A stretch of DNA of 64,000 bases from Allobosea sp. 67-29 (GTDB taxonomy: Bacteria; Pseudomonadota; Alphaproteobacteria; Rhizobiales; Beijerinckiaceae), in NCBI RefSeq assembly GCF_001898115.1, contig NZ_MKSQ01000026.1, positions 625,184-689,183 of the forward strand. The letters run 5' to 3'. The number at the start of each line of letters is the position of its first letter. Position 1 is the first letter of the stretch. The position numbers were made by a program, and so were the translations under genes. Shown one piece after another: positions 44,228 through 52,796 of the stretch. The notes below the pieces were generated by a model, which worked only from the letters and a program-made list of their open reading frames with translations, ran no database searches and was not told the DNA's origin.

Positions 44228-44926
44228 ATGGACAAGCCCGCGGTTCCCTTTCCCCAGCGGCTCACGGAAGGCTACCGGGCCTTCCTCGACGATCGTTTCG
44301 TGCGCGAGCAGGATCGTTACGAGGAGCTCGGGGAAAACGGCCAGACGCCCCAGATCATGCTGATCGGGTGCTGCGATTCCCGCGTTTCGCCGGAGGTCAT
44401 CTTCGATGCCCGCCCCGGTGAGATGTTCGTGGCGCGCAACATCGCCAACCTCATCCCGCCCTTCCAGCCCGACGACCAGCTCCACGGCACCTCGGCCGCG
44501 CTCGAATATGCGGTGCAGGCGCTGAAGGTCCGGCATATCGTCGTGCTCGGCCATGGTCGTTGCGGCGGCATCCGCGCCTTCGCCGACGACAGCCAGCAGG
44601 CGCTCTCGCCCGGCGACTTCATCGGCAAGTGGATCACCCTGATCGCACCGGCAGCCGAGCGCACCGGCGGCCGCGGCCGCAACGAAAGCTTCGACGACTA
44701 CCTGCACCGCCTCGAGCTGGCATCCATCCAGCAATCGCTCGAGAACCTGCGCACCTTCCCCTGCGTGAAGATTCTCGAGGAGAAGGGGCGGCTGCATCTG
44801 CACGGCGCCTTCTTCGCCGTCGCGACCGGCGTTCTCATGATCCTCGACCCGGCGACGGGCCAGTTCATCCCAGCCGTGGGTGAGATGCCCAAACGCGTTC
44901 AGCAGATCCGCTGCTCCGAGGCCTGA
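44228..44926 (+). CDS. Beta-class carbonic anhydrase
   Basis: 232-residue cytosolic zinc enzyme that interconverts CO2 and bicarbonate. Zinc ligands are Cys48 (CCDSR), His109 and Cys112 (GHGRCGG), with the Asp50-Arg52 dyad in the same CCDSR motif. ARNIANLIPPF and HGTSAALEYAV are family landmarks. It converges on xerD with six bases between the stops. Probably a housekeeping supplier of bicarbonate. Confidence 0.95.
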   Translation: MDKPAVPFPQRLTEGYRAFLDDRFVREQDRYEELGENGQTPQIMLIGCCDSRVSPEVIFDARPGEMFVARNIANLIPPFQPDDQLHGTSAALEYAVQALKVRHIVVLGHGRCGGIRAFADDSQQALSPGDFIGKWITLIAPAAERTGGRGRNESFDDYLHRLELASIQQSLENLRTFPCVKILEEKGRLHLHGAFFAVATGVLMILDPATGQFIPAVGEMPKRVQQIRCSEA

Positions 44927-44932
44927 GACGGC

Positions 44933-45862
44933 TCACTCCCCGTCCGCGAGCGGATGAAGATCGCGCACCATGCTCTTCAGCCGCTCGTCGAGGACATGGG
45001 TGTAGATCTGCGTCGTGGCGATATCGGCATGGCCGAGCAGCTCCTGCACGACCCGAAGATCGGCCCCGTTCTGCAGCAGGTGGCTGGCAAAGGCGTGGCG
45101 CAGGACATGCGGGCTCAGCGGTGCGCCCGGCAGGCCGGCCGCTCCTCCCAGCGCCTTGAGCTCGCGCCCGAAGGCCTGGCGCGTCAGGTGCCCGCTCTCG
45201 CCGTCGGAGGGGAAGAGCCAGCGGGTCCCGCCCTGCCCGGCCTCGTTCAGCGCCTCGAGCCAGGCGCGCGCGGCCAGGCGCGCCGCCTCGTTCAGCGGCA
45301 CGAGCCGCTCCTTGTCGCCCTTGCCGCGCACGATCAGGAAGCGCTCGCGCGTCGTCGCGGCCGAAAGCGGCAATGCGATCAGCTCCGAGACCCGCAGCCC
45401 GGTCGCATAGAGCATCTCGACGAGGCAGCGCATCCTGAGCGCCCGGAGCCGGGCTGCCGGCGTCGTGCCCGCCCGCTCGCAGGCTTCGCGCGCCGCGCCG
45501 AGCAGCCGGTCCACGGCGTCGATCGTGATCACCTTCGGCAGCGGGCGGCCCTGGCGCGGCCCCTGGATCGCCGCGGCGGGGTCGCCGGGCGAAAGCCCCT
45601 CGGTATAGAGGAAGCGGTGAAATTGCCTGACCGCCGAAAGCCGCCGTGCCGCCGAGGAGGCCTTCAGGCCGCGCGCGGCCAGGTCGGCGAGCCAGCCGCG
45701 GATCTCGTCCGCGCTCACGCCTTCGAGCGGCTTGCCGCCGAGAAAGACCAGGTAGTCCGAGATGTCGCGCTCATAGGCGTCGAGCGTGTTGCGCGCCGCG
45801 CCGCGCTCGGCGGCCAGCATGTCGAGGAAGGCGTTGAGGCGCTGGCGCGGAATCCGGCTCAC
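44933..45862 (-). CDS. xerD: Tyrosine recombinase XerD
   Basis: 309-residue site-specific recombinase resolving chromosome dimers at dif with XerC and FtsK. The N-terminal SAM-like domain covers residues 1-90. Catalytic residues are Arg157 (TGLRVSE), Lys181 (RGKGDKER), His252 and Arg255 (HVLRHAFASH), His278 (LGHADIATT) and nucleophile Tyr287 (IYTHV). Start is GTG 45862. Location beside aroK-aroB is a conserved alphaproteobacterial arrangement, so it is not a phage integrase despite the tRNA 6.6 kb away. Confidence 0.94.
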   Translation of the reverse strand: MSRIPRQRLNAFLDMLAAERGAARNTLDAYERDISDYLVFLGGKPLEGVSADEIRGWLADLAARGLKASSAARRLSAVRQFHRFLYTEGLSPGDPAAAIQGPRQGRPLPKVITIDAVDRLLGAAREACERAGTTPAARLRALRMRCLVEMLYATGLRVSELIALPLSAATTRERFLIVRGKGDKERLVPLNEAARLAARAWLEALNEAGQGGTRWLFPSDGESGHLTRQAFGRELKALGGAAGLPGAPLSPHVLRHAFASHLLQNGADLRVVQELLGHADIATTQIYTHVLDERLKSMVRDLHPLADGE

Positions 45863-45872
45863 GGCGAACGCT

Positions 45873-45923
45873 AGAGCATCGGACCGAAAAGTGGAATCCG
45901 CTTTTCGGAAAAATGCGATGCTC
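45873..45923. repeat. Dispersed palindromic repeat, copy 1
   Basis: Imperfect inverted repeat: GAGCATCG and CGATGCTC arms enclose CCGAAAAG and CTTTTCGG arms around the centre TGGAATCCG. The same architecture recurs at 52698-52749 with the shared core CCCGAAAAGTGGA/CCGAAAAGTGGA. This resembles a palindromic element widespread in intergenic regions of Rhizobiales. It lies just upstream of xerD. Confidence 0.75.
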
Positions 45924-45973
45924 CAGCCATGGGAGAGATCCTCGTTATCGCGTCCGATGGGACGCGCGACGAT

Positions 45974-46126
45974 CTAGGGGCTCCTGGGCTGCAGTTTGGC
46001 CGGCGGCACGATCTCGATCATCTCGCGCTTCTCCGGCTGGACGAAGGTGACCAGCGCCACCATGCCCGCGAAGATCAGCCCGGCGATGACGGCGATGAAG
46101 AACAGGAACCGGAACAGGGTCGGCAC
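45974..46126 (-). CDS. Small membrane protein between xerD and aroK
   Basis: 50 residues from GTG 46126 to TAG 45974. The sequence begins VPTLFRFLFFIAVIAGLIFA, a single hydrophobic helix (about residues 4-28), followed by a polar tail FVQPEKREMIEIVPPAKLQP. The pattern of one helix, then a charged tail with a conserved P-x-K-R-E-M motif and a proline-rich end, matches small proteins I associate with this position in other Rhizobiales. It is short enough to be skipped by automatic calling. Function unknown; the tail may face the cytosol or periplasm. Confidence 0.72.
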   Translation of the reverse strand: MPTLFRFLFFIAVIAGLIFAGMVALVTFVQPEKREMIEIVPPAKLQPRSP

Positions 46127-46372
46127 GTCTGGCGAACTCTCGCTCTGTTCTGCGGCATCGGCCTCGTCCGAACGCCGCGTCTGGCTTTCGCGGCCGATCG
46201 GCTTGCAGATCCCGGCGCCGGACCCTTATCAGCGATGGCGCGCGGCCGACGCAAGGGCATGTGCGCCACAGCGATGCGTAAAACTCTCTGGACCCGGCGA
46301 CGCAGGGGCGTGACAGAGGCATGACGGACGCGGCGGGTGATGCTACATCCCGCCCGAGGATCAAGAGCCAGC

Positions 46373-46972
46373 ATGACCGCCGCGACCATACCAGTTCCGG
46401 AGACCGCCGACCTGCGCAGCGCGCTCGGCGGCCGCGCCGTCGTTCTGGTCGGCATGATGGGCTCCGGCAAGAGCTCAGTGGGCCGGCGGCTCGCGTCGCG
46501 GCTGGGCATGTCCTTCATCGACGCCGATGCCGAGATCGAGACGGCGGCGCGCATGACGATCCCCGAGATCTTCGAGCAGCGCGGCGAGGCCGAGTTCCGC
46601 GAAGGCGAGAAGCGCGTCATCGCCCGCATTTTGGCGACCCAGGCGCCCGTCGTGCTCGCAACCGGCGGCGGCGCCTTCATGAACGCCGACACGCGGGCGC
46701 GGGTGCGGGAGCTCGGCATCTCGGTCTGGCTCAAGGCCGAGCCCGACGTCCTGATGCGCCGGGTGCGCAAGCGTTCGAACCGCCCGCTGCTGCAGACCGC
46801 CGACCCCGAGGGCACGTTGCGGGCCATGCTGGCGCAGCGCGAGCCGGTCTATGCCCTCGCCGATCTCACCATCCAGTCGCGCGACGAGCCGCATGAGGTG
46901 ATCGTCGGCGATATTGTCGCCGCATTGGAGCGCCATCTTGGCCTGGCGGTCGGCGGAGTCGCTGCACCATGA
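46373..46972 (+). CDS. aroK: Shikimate kinase
   Basis: 199-residue kinase phosphorylating shikimate with ATP, fifth step of the chorismate pathway. Walker A is GMMGSGKSS (residues 27-35), shikimate-binding FIDADAEIE contains Asp50 and Asp52, EAEFREGEKRVI and ATGGGAFM are present, and the lid contains RRVRKRSNRPLL. The ATG at 46373 gives standard length; an earlier in-frame start is less likely. Overlaps aroB by four bases. Confidence 0.95.
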   Translation: MTAATIPVPETADLRSALGGRAVVLVGMMGSGKSSVGRRLASRLGMSFIDADAEIETAARMTIPEIFEQRGEAEFREGEKRVIARILATQAPVVLATGGGAFMNADTRARVRELGISVWLKAEPDVLMRRVRKRSNRPLLQTADPEGTLRAMLAQREPVYALADLTIQSRDEPHEVIVGDIVAALERHLGLAVGGVAAP

Positions 46973-48123
46973 ACGCCACCCAACCCGGCAAGCCCGGAGC
47001 CCGTATCACCGTCCCCGTCGCGCTCGAAGGGCGCGGCTACGACATCCACATCGGCCGCCACCAGCTCTGCGAGGCCGCGGCCCTGATCGCCGCTTTCGCG
47101 CCCGGCGCCCGCGCCGCCCTCGTCACAGACGAGAGCGTGGCCGCGCTGCACGGCAACGCCTTCGAGACCTGCCTGCACCAGGAAGGCATCAGCGCCACCC
47201 GCATCACCATCCCGCCCGGCGAGGCCTCGAAATCCTACGCCCAGTTCGTCGCGCTCTGCGATGCTCTGCTGGCGGCCAAGATCGAGCGAAACGACCTTGT
47301 CATCGCCTTCGGCGGCGGCGTCGTCGGCGACCTTTCCGGCTTCGCGGCCGCGGTGCTGCGCCGCGGCGTGCGCCTGGTCCAGGTGCCGACCACCCTGCTC
47401 TCGCAGGTCGATTCCTCGGTCGGCGGGAAGACCGGCATCAACTCGCCCCACGGCAAGAACCTGATCGGTGCCTTCCACCAGCCTTCGCTCGTCATCGCCG
47501 ACACCGCGCTGCTCGACACCCTGAGCGAGCGCGAGTTCAAGGCCGGCTATGCCGAGGTGGTGAAATACGGGCTGATCGACGACCCCGGCTTCTTCGACTG
47601 GTGCGAGGCGAACTGGAACCGCGTCATCGCCGGCGGCCCGGAGCGCGACCATGCCGTCGCCGTTTCCTGCCGCGCCAAGGCGGCCATCGTCGCCCGCGAC
47701 GAGCGCGAGGAGGGCGACCGCGCCTTGCTCAATCTCGGCCACACCTTCGCCCATGCGCTCGAGCGCCTGACGAAATACGACTCCAGCCGGCTCGTCCATG
47801 GCGAGGCCGTCGCGATCGGGCTCGCGCTCGCCTTCCGCTTCTCGCAGCGGCTCGAGCTGTGTTCGGGTCAGGACGCGATCCGGGTGTCGCGCCATCTCGA
47901 CCATGTCGGCCTGCCGAGCCGCCTGCAGCAGGTTCCCGGCGGGGCCGGCAGCGCCGAGGAGATTCTCGCCGCCATGGCCCAGGACAAGAAGGTCAAGCGC
48001 GGCGCGCTGACCTTCATCCTCGCCCGCGGCATCGGCAAGAGCTTCATCGCGCCGGGCGTCGCCGCCGAGGAGGTCAAGGGCTTCCTCGAAGCCGAGCTCG
48101 CCGCCAACGGCGCTGCGCACTGA
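46969..48123 (+). CDS. aroB: 3-dehydroquinate synthase
   Basis: 384-residue NAD- and Zn-dependent enzyme making 3-dehydroquinate from DAHP, second step of the chorismate pathway. Visible motifs are FGGGVVGDLSGFAA for NAD, VPTTLLSQVDSSVGGKTGIN with the catalytic Lys, and metal-binding Glu/His in AGYAEVVKYG, LGHTFAHALE and LVHGEAVAIG. Translationally coupled to aroK through ATGA, the usual aroKB pair. Confidence 0.96.
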   Translation: MNATQPGKPGARITVPVALEGRGYDIHIGRHQLCEAAALIAAFAPGARAALVTDESVAALHGNAFETCLHQEGISATRITIPPGEASKSYAQFVALCDALLAAKIERNDLVIAFGGGVVGDLSGFAAAVLRRGVRLVQVPTTLLSQVDSSVGGKTGINSPHGKNLIGAFHQPSLVIADTALLDTLSEREFKAGYAEVVKYGLIDDPGFFDWCEANWNRVIAGGPERDHAVAVSCRAKAAIVARDEREEGDRALLNLGHTFAHALERLTKYDSSRLVHGEAVAIGLALAFRFSQRLELCSGQDAIRVSRHLDHVGLPSRLQQVPGGAGSAEEILAAMAQDKKVKRGALTFILARGIGKSFIAPGVAAEEVKGFLEAELAANGAAH

Positions 48124-48165
48124 TCGGGCCGGCCCGGCCTCGAAGCAGCGGAGCGGATTGCGCCC

Positions 48166-48498
48166 TCAGCCCGGCATTTTGGCCAGGAAGTCGCTGGCGC
48201 GGTAGTCCCGGCCGACGCCTTCGACGAGCATCGTGACGCTGCGCGAATGCTCCGTGCGCAGCGGCAGGATCTCCCGGTAGGCCGGTGAGTCGTACCAGCC
48301 GCGCGCCCGTTCCATGTCGGGAAAGGCGATGATCACGAGATCGCCGGGCCAGGGCCCCTCGACGATCTCCGGCGTCGCTCCATGGATCAGGAACCGGCCG
48401 TCATAGGGCGCAAGCGTCTCGTCGATGCGGGCGATGTAGTCGAGGATCTGTGGGCCGAGCCGGACATCCTGCAAGTGGGCGATGGCATAGGCGGTCAT
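48166..48498 (-). CDS. DUF1330 family protein
   Basis: 110-residue protein of the ferredoxin-like dimeric barrel type. MTAYAIAHL at the start and FPDMERARGWYDSPAYREILPLR are characteristic of DUF1330. The start has GGAGAG upstream; a longer in-frame start is not supported. Stand-alone gene, function unknown. An AT-rich inverted repeat lies 73 bases upstream. Confidence 0.9.
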   Translation of the reverse strand: MTAYAIAHLQDVRLGPQILDYIARIDETLAPYDGRFLIHGATPEIVEGPWPGDLVIIAFPDMERARGWYDSPAYREILPLRTEHSRSVTMLVEGVGRDYRASDFLAKMPG

Positions 48499-48570
48499 GT
48501 ATCTCTCCTGCAATCGGCGGCCGGAAGGCCGTTCGTTGCGGAGAACCATGACGGCGGGAACGCCTGAGGG

Positions 48571-48591
48571 CGATTACCACAGCGGTAATCG
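48571..48591. promoter_or_regulatory. AT-rich inverted repeat between chaA-like and DUF1330 genes
   Basis: CGATTACC (48571-48578) and GGTAATCG (48584-48591) are perfect inverted arms around ACAGC. Position after the stop of the antiporter gene and upstream of the DUF1330 gene allows either a terminator or an operator. No T-tract is seen, so an operator is slightly favoured. Confidence 0.45.
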
Positions 48592-48599
48592 TTCAACCG

Positions 48600-49718
48600 T
48601 CAGGGGCTGAAAACCAGCACCAGGAAGACGAAGAACACCGCCAGATGCACGGCGCCTTCGAGCATCGTGGTGCGCGTGCCGGTGAAGGTCAGCGTCGACA
48701 GCAGCAGCGTCATGGCGGCGATCACCATGTTCGTCGCCGAGAGGCCGAGCACCACGGGCTGGCCGGTGAAGACGCCGATCAGCAGCACCGCCGGCACCGT
48801 CATGCCCAGCGTCGAGGCGGCGGCGCCGAGGCACAGGTTGATGGCGCGCTGCAGCTGGTTGCCCGTGATCGCCCGCAGCGCGGCGATGCATTCGGGCGTG
48901 AACACGACCATGGCGATCAGGATGCCGCCGAGTGCCGGCGGCGCTCCGAGCCTGGCGATGCCGAAATCCAGCACCCCCGCCAGACTCTTCGACAGGATCA
49001 CGATCGGCAGGATGTTGGCGAGCAGCAGCCCGACATGCGGCAGGATCTCCCGCGCCGAGGAGGAAGGTGCAGACTCCTCAGCGATCGCCGCCGGCACGGC
49101 CGGCCTCTCGCCCTCCGGCTCCGGCTCCGGCTCGCGGAAGAACATGCGGTGCCGCCCCGTCTGCAGGGCCAGGAAGGCGCCGTAGAGCGCCACCGTGAAG
49201 ATCGAGAAGGCGATCGCCTGGAACGATGTCAGCGTGCCGTCGGCGGTCGAGGTCGTGAAGTTCGGCAGGAACAGCGGGATCACGGTCAGCGGAATTATGA
49301 CCCCGAGATAGGACGAGGCGCCCTTGAAGTTGTAGCGCTGCGAGAAGTGCCGCAGGCCGCCGATCAGGAGGCCGATGCCGACCACGCCGTTGAGCACGAT
49401 CATCAGCACCGCGAACATCGTGTCGCGGCCGAGCGTCGGCGCGCCCTTGGCGCCGAGCATCACGGCGCCCACGAGGGCGACCTCGATGATCACGATCGAG
49501 AGCGTCAGGATCAGCGTGCCATAGGGCTCGCCCAGCCGGTCGGCCAGGTCCTCCGCCTCGTGCACCACGCCGAACGCGGCCCAGACGATCACCACCAGCA
49601 GCCAGAGGAAGATCAGCAGGGAGGGCAACGGCGAGCCCAGCAGCCCCAGCAGGCTCCCGCCGAACGCGAGAAACACGGCGACGGAAGCCCAGGCGGCGGC
49701 GAGGCGAAGAAGCATCAT
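48600..49718 (-). CDS. chaA: Calcium/proton antiporter (ChaA-like)
   Basis: 372-residue inner-membrane exchanger with about eleven hydrophobic segments. The two cation-binding alpha repeats are visible: LGEPYGTLILTLSIVIIEVALVG in the first half and FTPECIAALRAITGNQLQRAINL in the second, each with the conserved Glu. A charged, Pro/Glu-rich loop (EPEPEPEGERP) separates the halves. Family members exchange Ca2+, Na+ or K+ for H+. Stand-alone gene. Confidence 0.9.
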   Translation of the reverse strand: MMLLRLAAAWASVAVFLAFGGSLLGLLGSPLPSLLIFLWLLVVIVWAAFGVVHEAEDLADRLGEPYGTLILTLSIVIIEVALVGAVMLGAKGAPTLGRDTMFAVLMIVLNGVVGIGLLIGGLRHFSQRYNFKGASSYLGVIIPLTVIPLFLPNFTTSTADGTLTSFQAIAFSIFTVALYGAFLALQTGRHRMFFREPEPEPEGERPAVPAAIAEESAPSSSAREILPHVGLLLANILPIVILSKSLAGVLDFGIARLGAPPALGGILIAMVVFTPECIAALRAITGNQLQRAINLCLGAAASTLGMTVPAVLLIGVFTGQPVVLGLSATNMVIAAMTLLLSTLTFTGTRTTMLEGAVHLAVFFVFLVLVFSP

Positions 49719-49827
49719 ACTGAAATGGCTCTGGTGATCGGCGGCAATGCCGCGACTGTCGCATAATCATGCTGCCCTGTCTTGGCGGGCGCCCCCCGCA
49801 CCGCCGCCGGTCTCGCCGCGCCCGCGG

Positions 49828-50808
49828 CTATTTTCCGTCGTACTGCTTCAGCATCTCCCGGCCCTCCGGCCCGGCCTTGCGCTGCCACTCCTCGACGGCC
49901 ATACGCCCGGCCTTGGCGAGGGCCAGGGCGAGATCCGGCGGGACCTCGGTCCGGATCGCGACCTTGTTGGCGCGCATGCGCGCGTAGTTCTCGCCGAGGC
50001 GGGTGCGGATCGCCGCCCATTGCCGCTGCTCGGTCTCCTGCGCTGCCGCGTCGACGACCTGCCGGAGGTCGGCCGGCAGCGCCTCGTAGGCTGCGAGATT
50101 GACCGAGGCGATCGAGATCGGCATCGCGTAGTTCACCTCGGTGAAATTCGGCAGATAGTCCCAGAGATTGCGCCCCGCCCCGCCATCGCCGGAGGACAGC
50201 ACCGCGACGACCGAGCCGTCCTTCACCTTCGGCATCGCATCGGCGAAGGACAGGTTGGCGGCCTTGGCGCCCGCGGCGTTCATCACCGCGGTCGAGGTCG
50301 CGTCATAGGTCCGGATCGACAGGCCCGTCAGGGCCGCGGCCGAGTCGAGCGGCGTCTTCGACCAGATGCCCGAGGCCGGCCAGGGGGTGGTGTAGAGCAG
50401 CTTCTGGCCGAAGCCGGCGAGCTTCTTCTCATAGGCCGGCCGCGCCAGATCGGTGAGCCGGCGCGCATCGTCGATCGACGTCGCCAGGAACGGCAGGGAG
50501 GACAGGCCGAACAGCGGATCGACCGCGCCGAGCGCCCCGGCGAAGGCGTCGCCGGCCGCCACCTCGCCCTTCTGCACGGCGGCGATCATCTGCGCCGACT
50601 TGATGCCGCGCTTGGCGTCGAAGCTCGGCTTGACGGTCAGGCGCCCGCCGGCCCGCTCGTTCACCAGCCTGGCGAAGTTGGCGACGCCTTCTCCTGGAAT
50701 GGCCGTCTCCGGATATTCCGTCGGCATTTCCCAGCTGGTCTGGGCCAAGGCGGCACCCGCACCGAAGACGAGTCCGGAAACCAGGAAGCCGGCTTTGAGC
50801 CATCGCAT
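49828..50808 (-). CDS. TRAP transporter binding protein (DctP-type, orphan)
   Basis: 326-residue periplasmic binding protein with signal LKAGFLVSGLVFGAGAALAQ. The DctP fold is shown by MIAAVQKGEVAAGDAFAGALG and GLSIRTYDATSTAVMNAAGAKAANLSFADAMPKVKDG. The Arg of LSIRTYD corresponds to the conserved carboxylate-binding position. GAGGG precedes the ATG at 50808. No DctQ or DctM gene is nearby, so its membrane partner must be elsewhere. Confidence 0.88.
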   Translation of the reverse strand: MRWLKAGFLVSGLVFGAGAALAQTSWEMPTEYPETAIPGEGVANFARLVNERAGGRLTVKPSFDAKRGIKSAQMIAAVQKGEVAAGDAFAGALGAVDPLFGLSSLPFLATSIDDARRLTDLARPAYEKKLAGFGQKLLYTTPWPASGIWSKTPLDSAAALTGLSIRTYDATSTAVMNAAGAKAANLSFADAMPKVKDGSVVAVLSSGDGGAGRNLWDYLPNFTEVNYAMPISIASVNLAAYEALPADLRQVVDAAAQETEQRQWAAIRTRLGENYARMRANKVAIRTEVPPDLALALAKAGRMAVEEWQRKAGPEGREMLKQYDGK

Positions 50809-50863
50809 GACAAGTCCCTCCGTCAGTTCGCCGGAACACTCCAGCAAGAGGGGTGAGCCCTCG

Positions 50864-52681
50864 TCAATCGGCCCGCAATTTCTGCGCCAGCGGGCTCGCC
50901 GTCTCGACAGCGGGTTCCGGAGCGGGCTTGTCGGCGACGAGATATTGCGCCCGGGCCAGCGCCGCGAAGCGCCCGCCCTTGGCGACGAGCTCGTCGAAGG
51001 TTCCCATCTCCTCGACCTCGCCCTGCTCGAAGACGAGAATGCGGTCGGCGTTGCGGATCGTCGCGAGTCGATGCGCGATGACGAAGGTGGTGCGCCCCTT
51101 CATCACCTCCTCCAGCGCCTTCTGCAGCTTGACCTCGGTTGCGGCGTCGAGCGCCGAGGTCGCCTCGTCGAGGATCAGGATCGGCGGGTCCTTGAGCAGG
51201 GCGCGGGCGATCGAAAGCCGCTGGCGCTCGCCGCCGGAGAGCGTGCGGCCGCGCTCTCCCACCAGCGTGTCGAGCCCGTCCGGCTGGCGCGCCATCACCT
51301 CGGCGGCCTGAGCCCGGTCGAGCGCCTGCATCATCTCGGCATCGGTGGCATCGGGCTTGCCGACCTGCAGGTTCTCGCGGATCGAGCGGGCGAACAGCAT
51401 CGGCTCCTGGAAGACGACGCCGATGTTGCGCCTGAGCGACAGCAGCGAGATTCCACGGATATCGAGGCCGTCGATGGCGATCCGGCCCGATTGCGGATCG
51501 AAGGCGCGGTGCAGCAGCCCGAGCGTCGTCGACTTGCCGGAGCCCGTCGAGCCGACCACCGCGATCGTCTCGCCCGGCTGGACGGCGAAGGAGACGTCCC
51601 GCACCGCGGCGCGCTTGCCGTCATAGGAGAAGGAGACATCCTCGAAGGCGACGGCGCCGGCCAGCCGGCCGGGGTCCGGAGCGTTCGGCAGGTCGCGCAC
51701 CGTGGGCAGCGTATCGAGCACCTCGAAGAACTCGCGCATCTTCGGCGCCTGCATGAAGATGAAGTTCACGAAGGCGACGATCTGCTCGAGCCGCCCGACG
51801 AGCATGGTGGCGAAGCCCATGAAGGTGACGATCTCGCCGACCGTCGTCTGGCCGTGCATCAGGAGCCAGGTTCCGACGATGAAGATCGCCAGCACCGTCA
51901 GCGTCGCCGAGGCCCGGGTCGCCACATTCGCGACCGCCCACCAGGACAGGACCGGCAATTGCGCGGCAAGCACGTTGGCGATGGTGGAGCGCAGGCCGCG
52001 CACCTCGGCCTCGATGCGGGTGAAGCTCTGGATCACCGGCACGTTGCCGAGGGCATCCGACGCCTTCTCCGCCAGGCTCGAATGGTAGGATTCGACGTTG
52101 CGCTGGAGCTGGTCGGTCCGGCGCAGCACGAAGCCGGTCAGGAGGCCGAACAGCACGACCAGGCCGATCAGCAGCAGCCCGAGCTGCCAGTTCTTCCACA
52201 GCGTCAGCGGCAGCAGCACGAAGAGCGCGACGATCGAGGCGCAATGCTCGCGGAAGAAGGAGAGCCAGAGGCCCCACATCGCGCTCGCGCCGTCGAGCAT
52301 CACCTTGAGCACGCGGCCGGAATGGGTCTGCGTGTGATAGGCGAGCGGCAGGGTCAGCGCATGCTCGAAATACTCAGCCATGACCGCGAGCCGGCGCCGG
52401 TGCGCCAGCCGGTCGGCATGCAGCGCGACGAAGACGCCGAGCCCGATATTGGCGAGGCCGAAGCCGACCCAGGCGAAGATCAGATAGTCGATGGCGTCCC
52501 AGCTCAGCCTGCCGCCGGAGGACTGGATGGTGGTCAGCCGGTCGATCAGCGCGCCGAACAGCATGGGCTCGGCGAAGGCGACCGCCGCCAGCAGGATGTT
52601 GGCGAGCGCCAGCACTAGGCCCAGCCGCTTTTCCGGGCCGAGCTCAGCGAGGACGCGGGCATAGAGGGCAAGCAGGGACAT
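50864..52681 (-). CDS. ABC exporter, ChvA/NdvA-like glucan exporter family
   Basis: 605-residue half-transporter with an N-terminal six-helix domain (about 1-320) and a C-terminal ATPase domain. Walker A is GSTGSGKST, signature LSGGERQRLS, Walker B ILILDEATSALD. The membrane domain contains DRLAHRRRLAVM, GASAMWGLWLSFFREH and PVLSWWAVANV, which match the cyclic beta-1,2-glucan exporters ChvA/NdvA of rhizobia. The start at 52681 is the expected MSLL. Homodimer expected. No glucan synthase (ndvB) gene is in the window, so the exported substrate is uncertain. Confidence 0.88.
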   Translation of the reverse strand: MSLLALYARVLAELGPEKRLGLVLALANILLAAVAFAEPMLFGALIDRLTTIQSSGGRLSWDAIDYLIFAWVGFGLANIGLGVFVALHADRLAHRRRLAVMAEYFEHALTLPLAYHTQTHSGRVLKVMLDGASAMWGLWLSFFREHCASIVALFVLLPLTLWKNWQLGLLLIGLVVLFGLLTGFVLRRTDQLQRNVESYHSSLAEKASDALGNVPVIQSFTRIEAEVRGLRSTIANVLAAQLPVLSWWAVANVATRASATLTVLAIFIVGTWLLMHGQTTVGEIVTFMGFATMLVGRLEQIVAFVNFIFMQAPKMREFFEVLDTLPTVRDLPNAPDPGRLAGAVAFEDVSFSYDGKRAAVRDVSFAVQPGETIAVVGSTGSGKSTTLGLLHRAFDPQSGRIAIDGLDIRGISLLSLRRNIGVVFQEPMLFARSIRENLQVGKPDATDAEMMQALDRAQAAEVMARQPDGLDTLVGERGRTLSGGERQRLSIARALLKDPPILILDEATSALDAATEVKLQKALEEVMKGRTTFVIAHRLATIRNADRILVFEQGEVEEMGTFDELVAKGGRFAALARAQYLVADKPAPEPAVETASPLAQKLRAD

Positions 52682-52697
52682 CGCTGCGAGCTTTAAC

Positions 52698-52749
52698 GCA
52701 TCGTCCCGAAAAGTGGAGTGCGGTTTTTCGAAAAGCCGGGACGGCATCG
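52698..52749. repeat. Dispersed palindromic repeat, copy 2
   Basis: Imperfect inverted repeat with GTCCCG/CGGGAC arms, inner CGAAAA/TTTTCG arms and the core CCCGAAAAGTGGAGTGCGG. The core closely matches the copy at 45873-45923. It sits in the spacer upstream of the ABC exporter gene. Confidence 0.7.
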
Positions 52750-52796
52750 GGCTCGGACCGGAGCCAGCATCGCCTCGTACCGGCGTTCTGCCGGTC

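Noticed and set aside
44933..45862. Possible phage or island integrase near a tRNA
   Set aside because: The sequence and neighbours (aroK-aroB) match chromosomal XerD, and no attachment repeats or phage genes are seen near the tRNA at 38258-38333.
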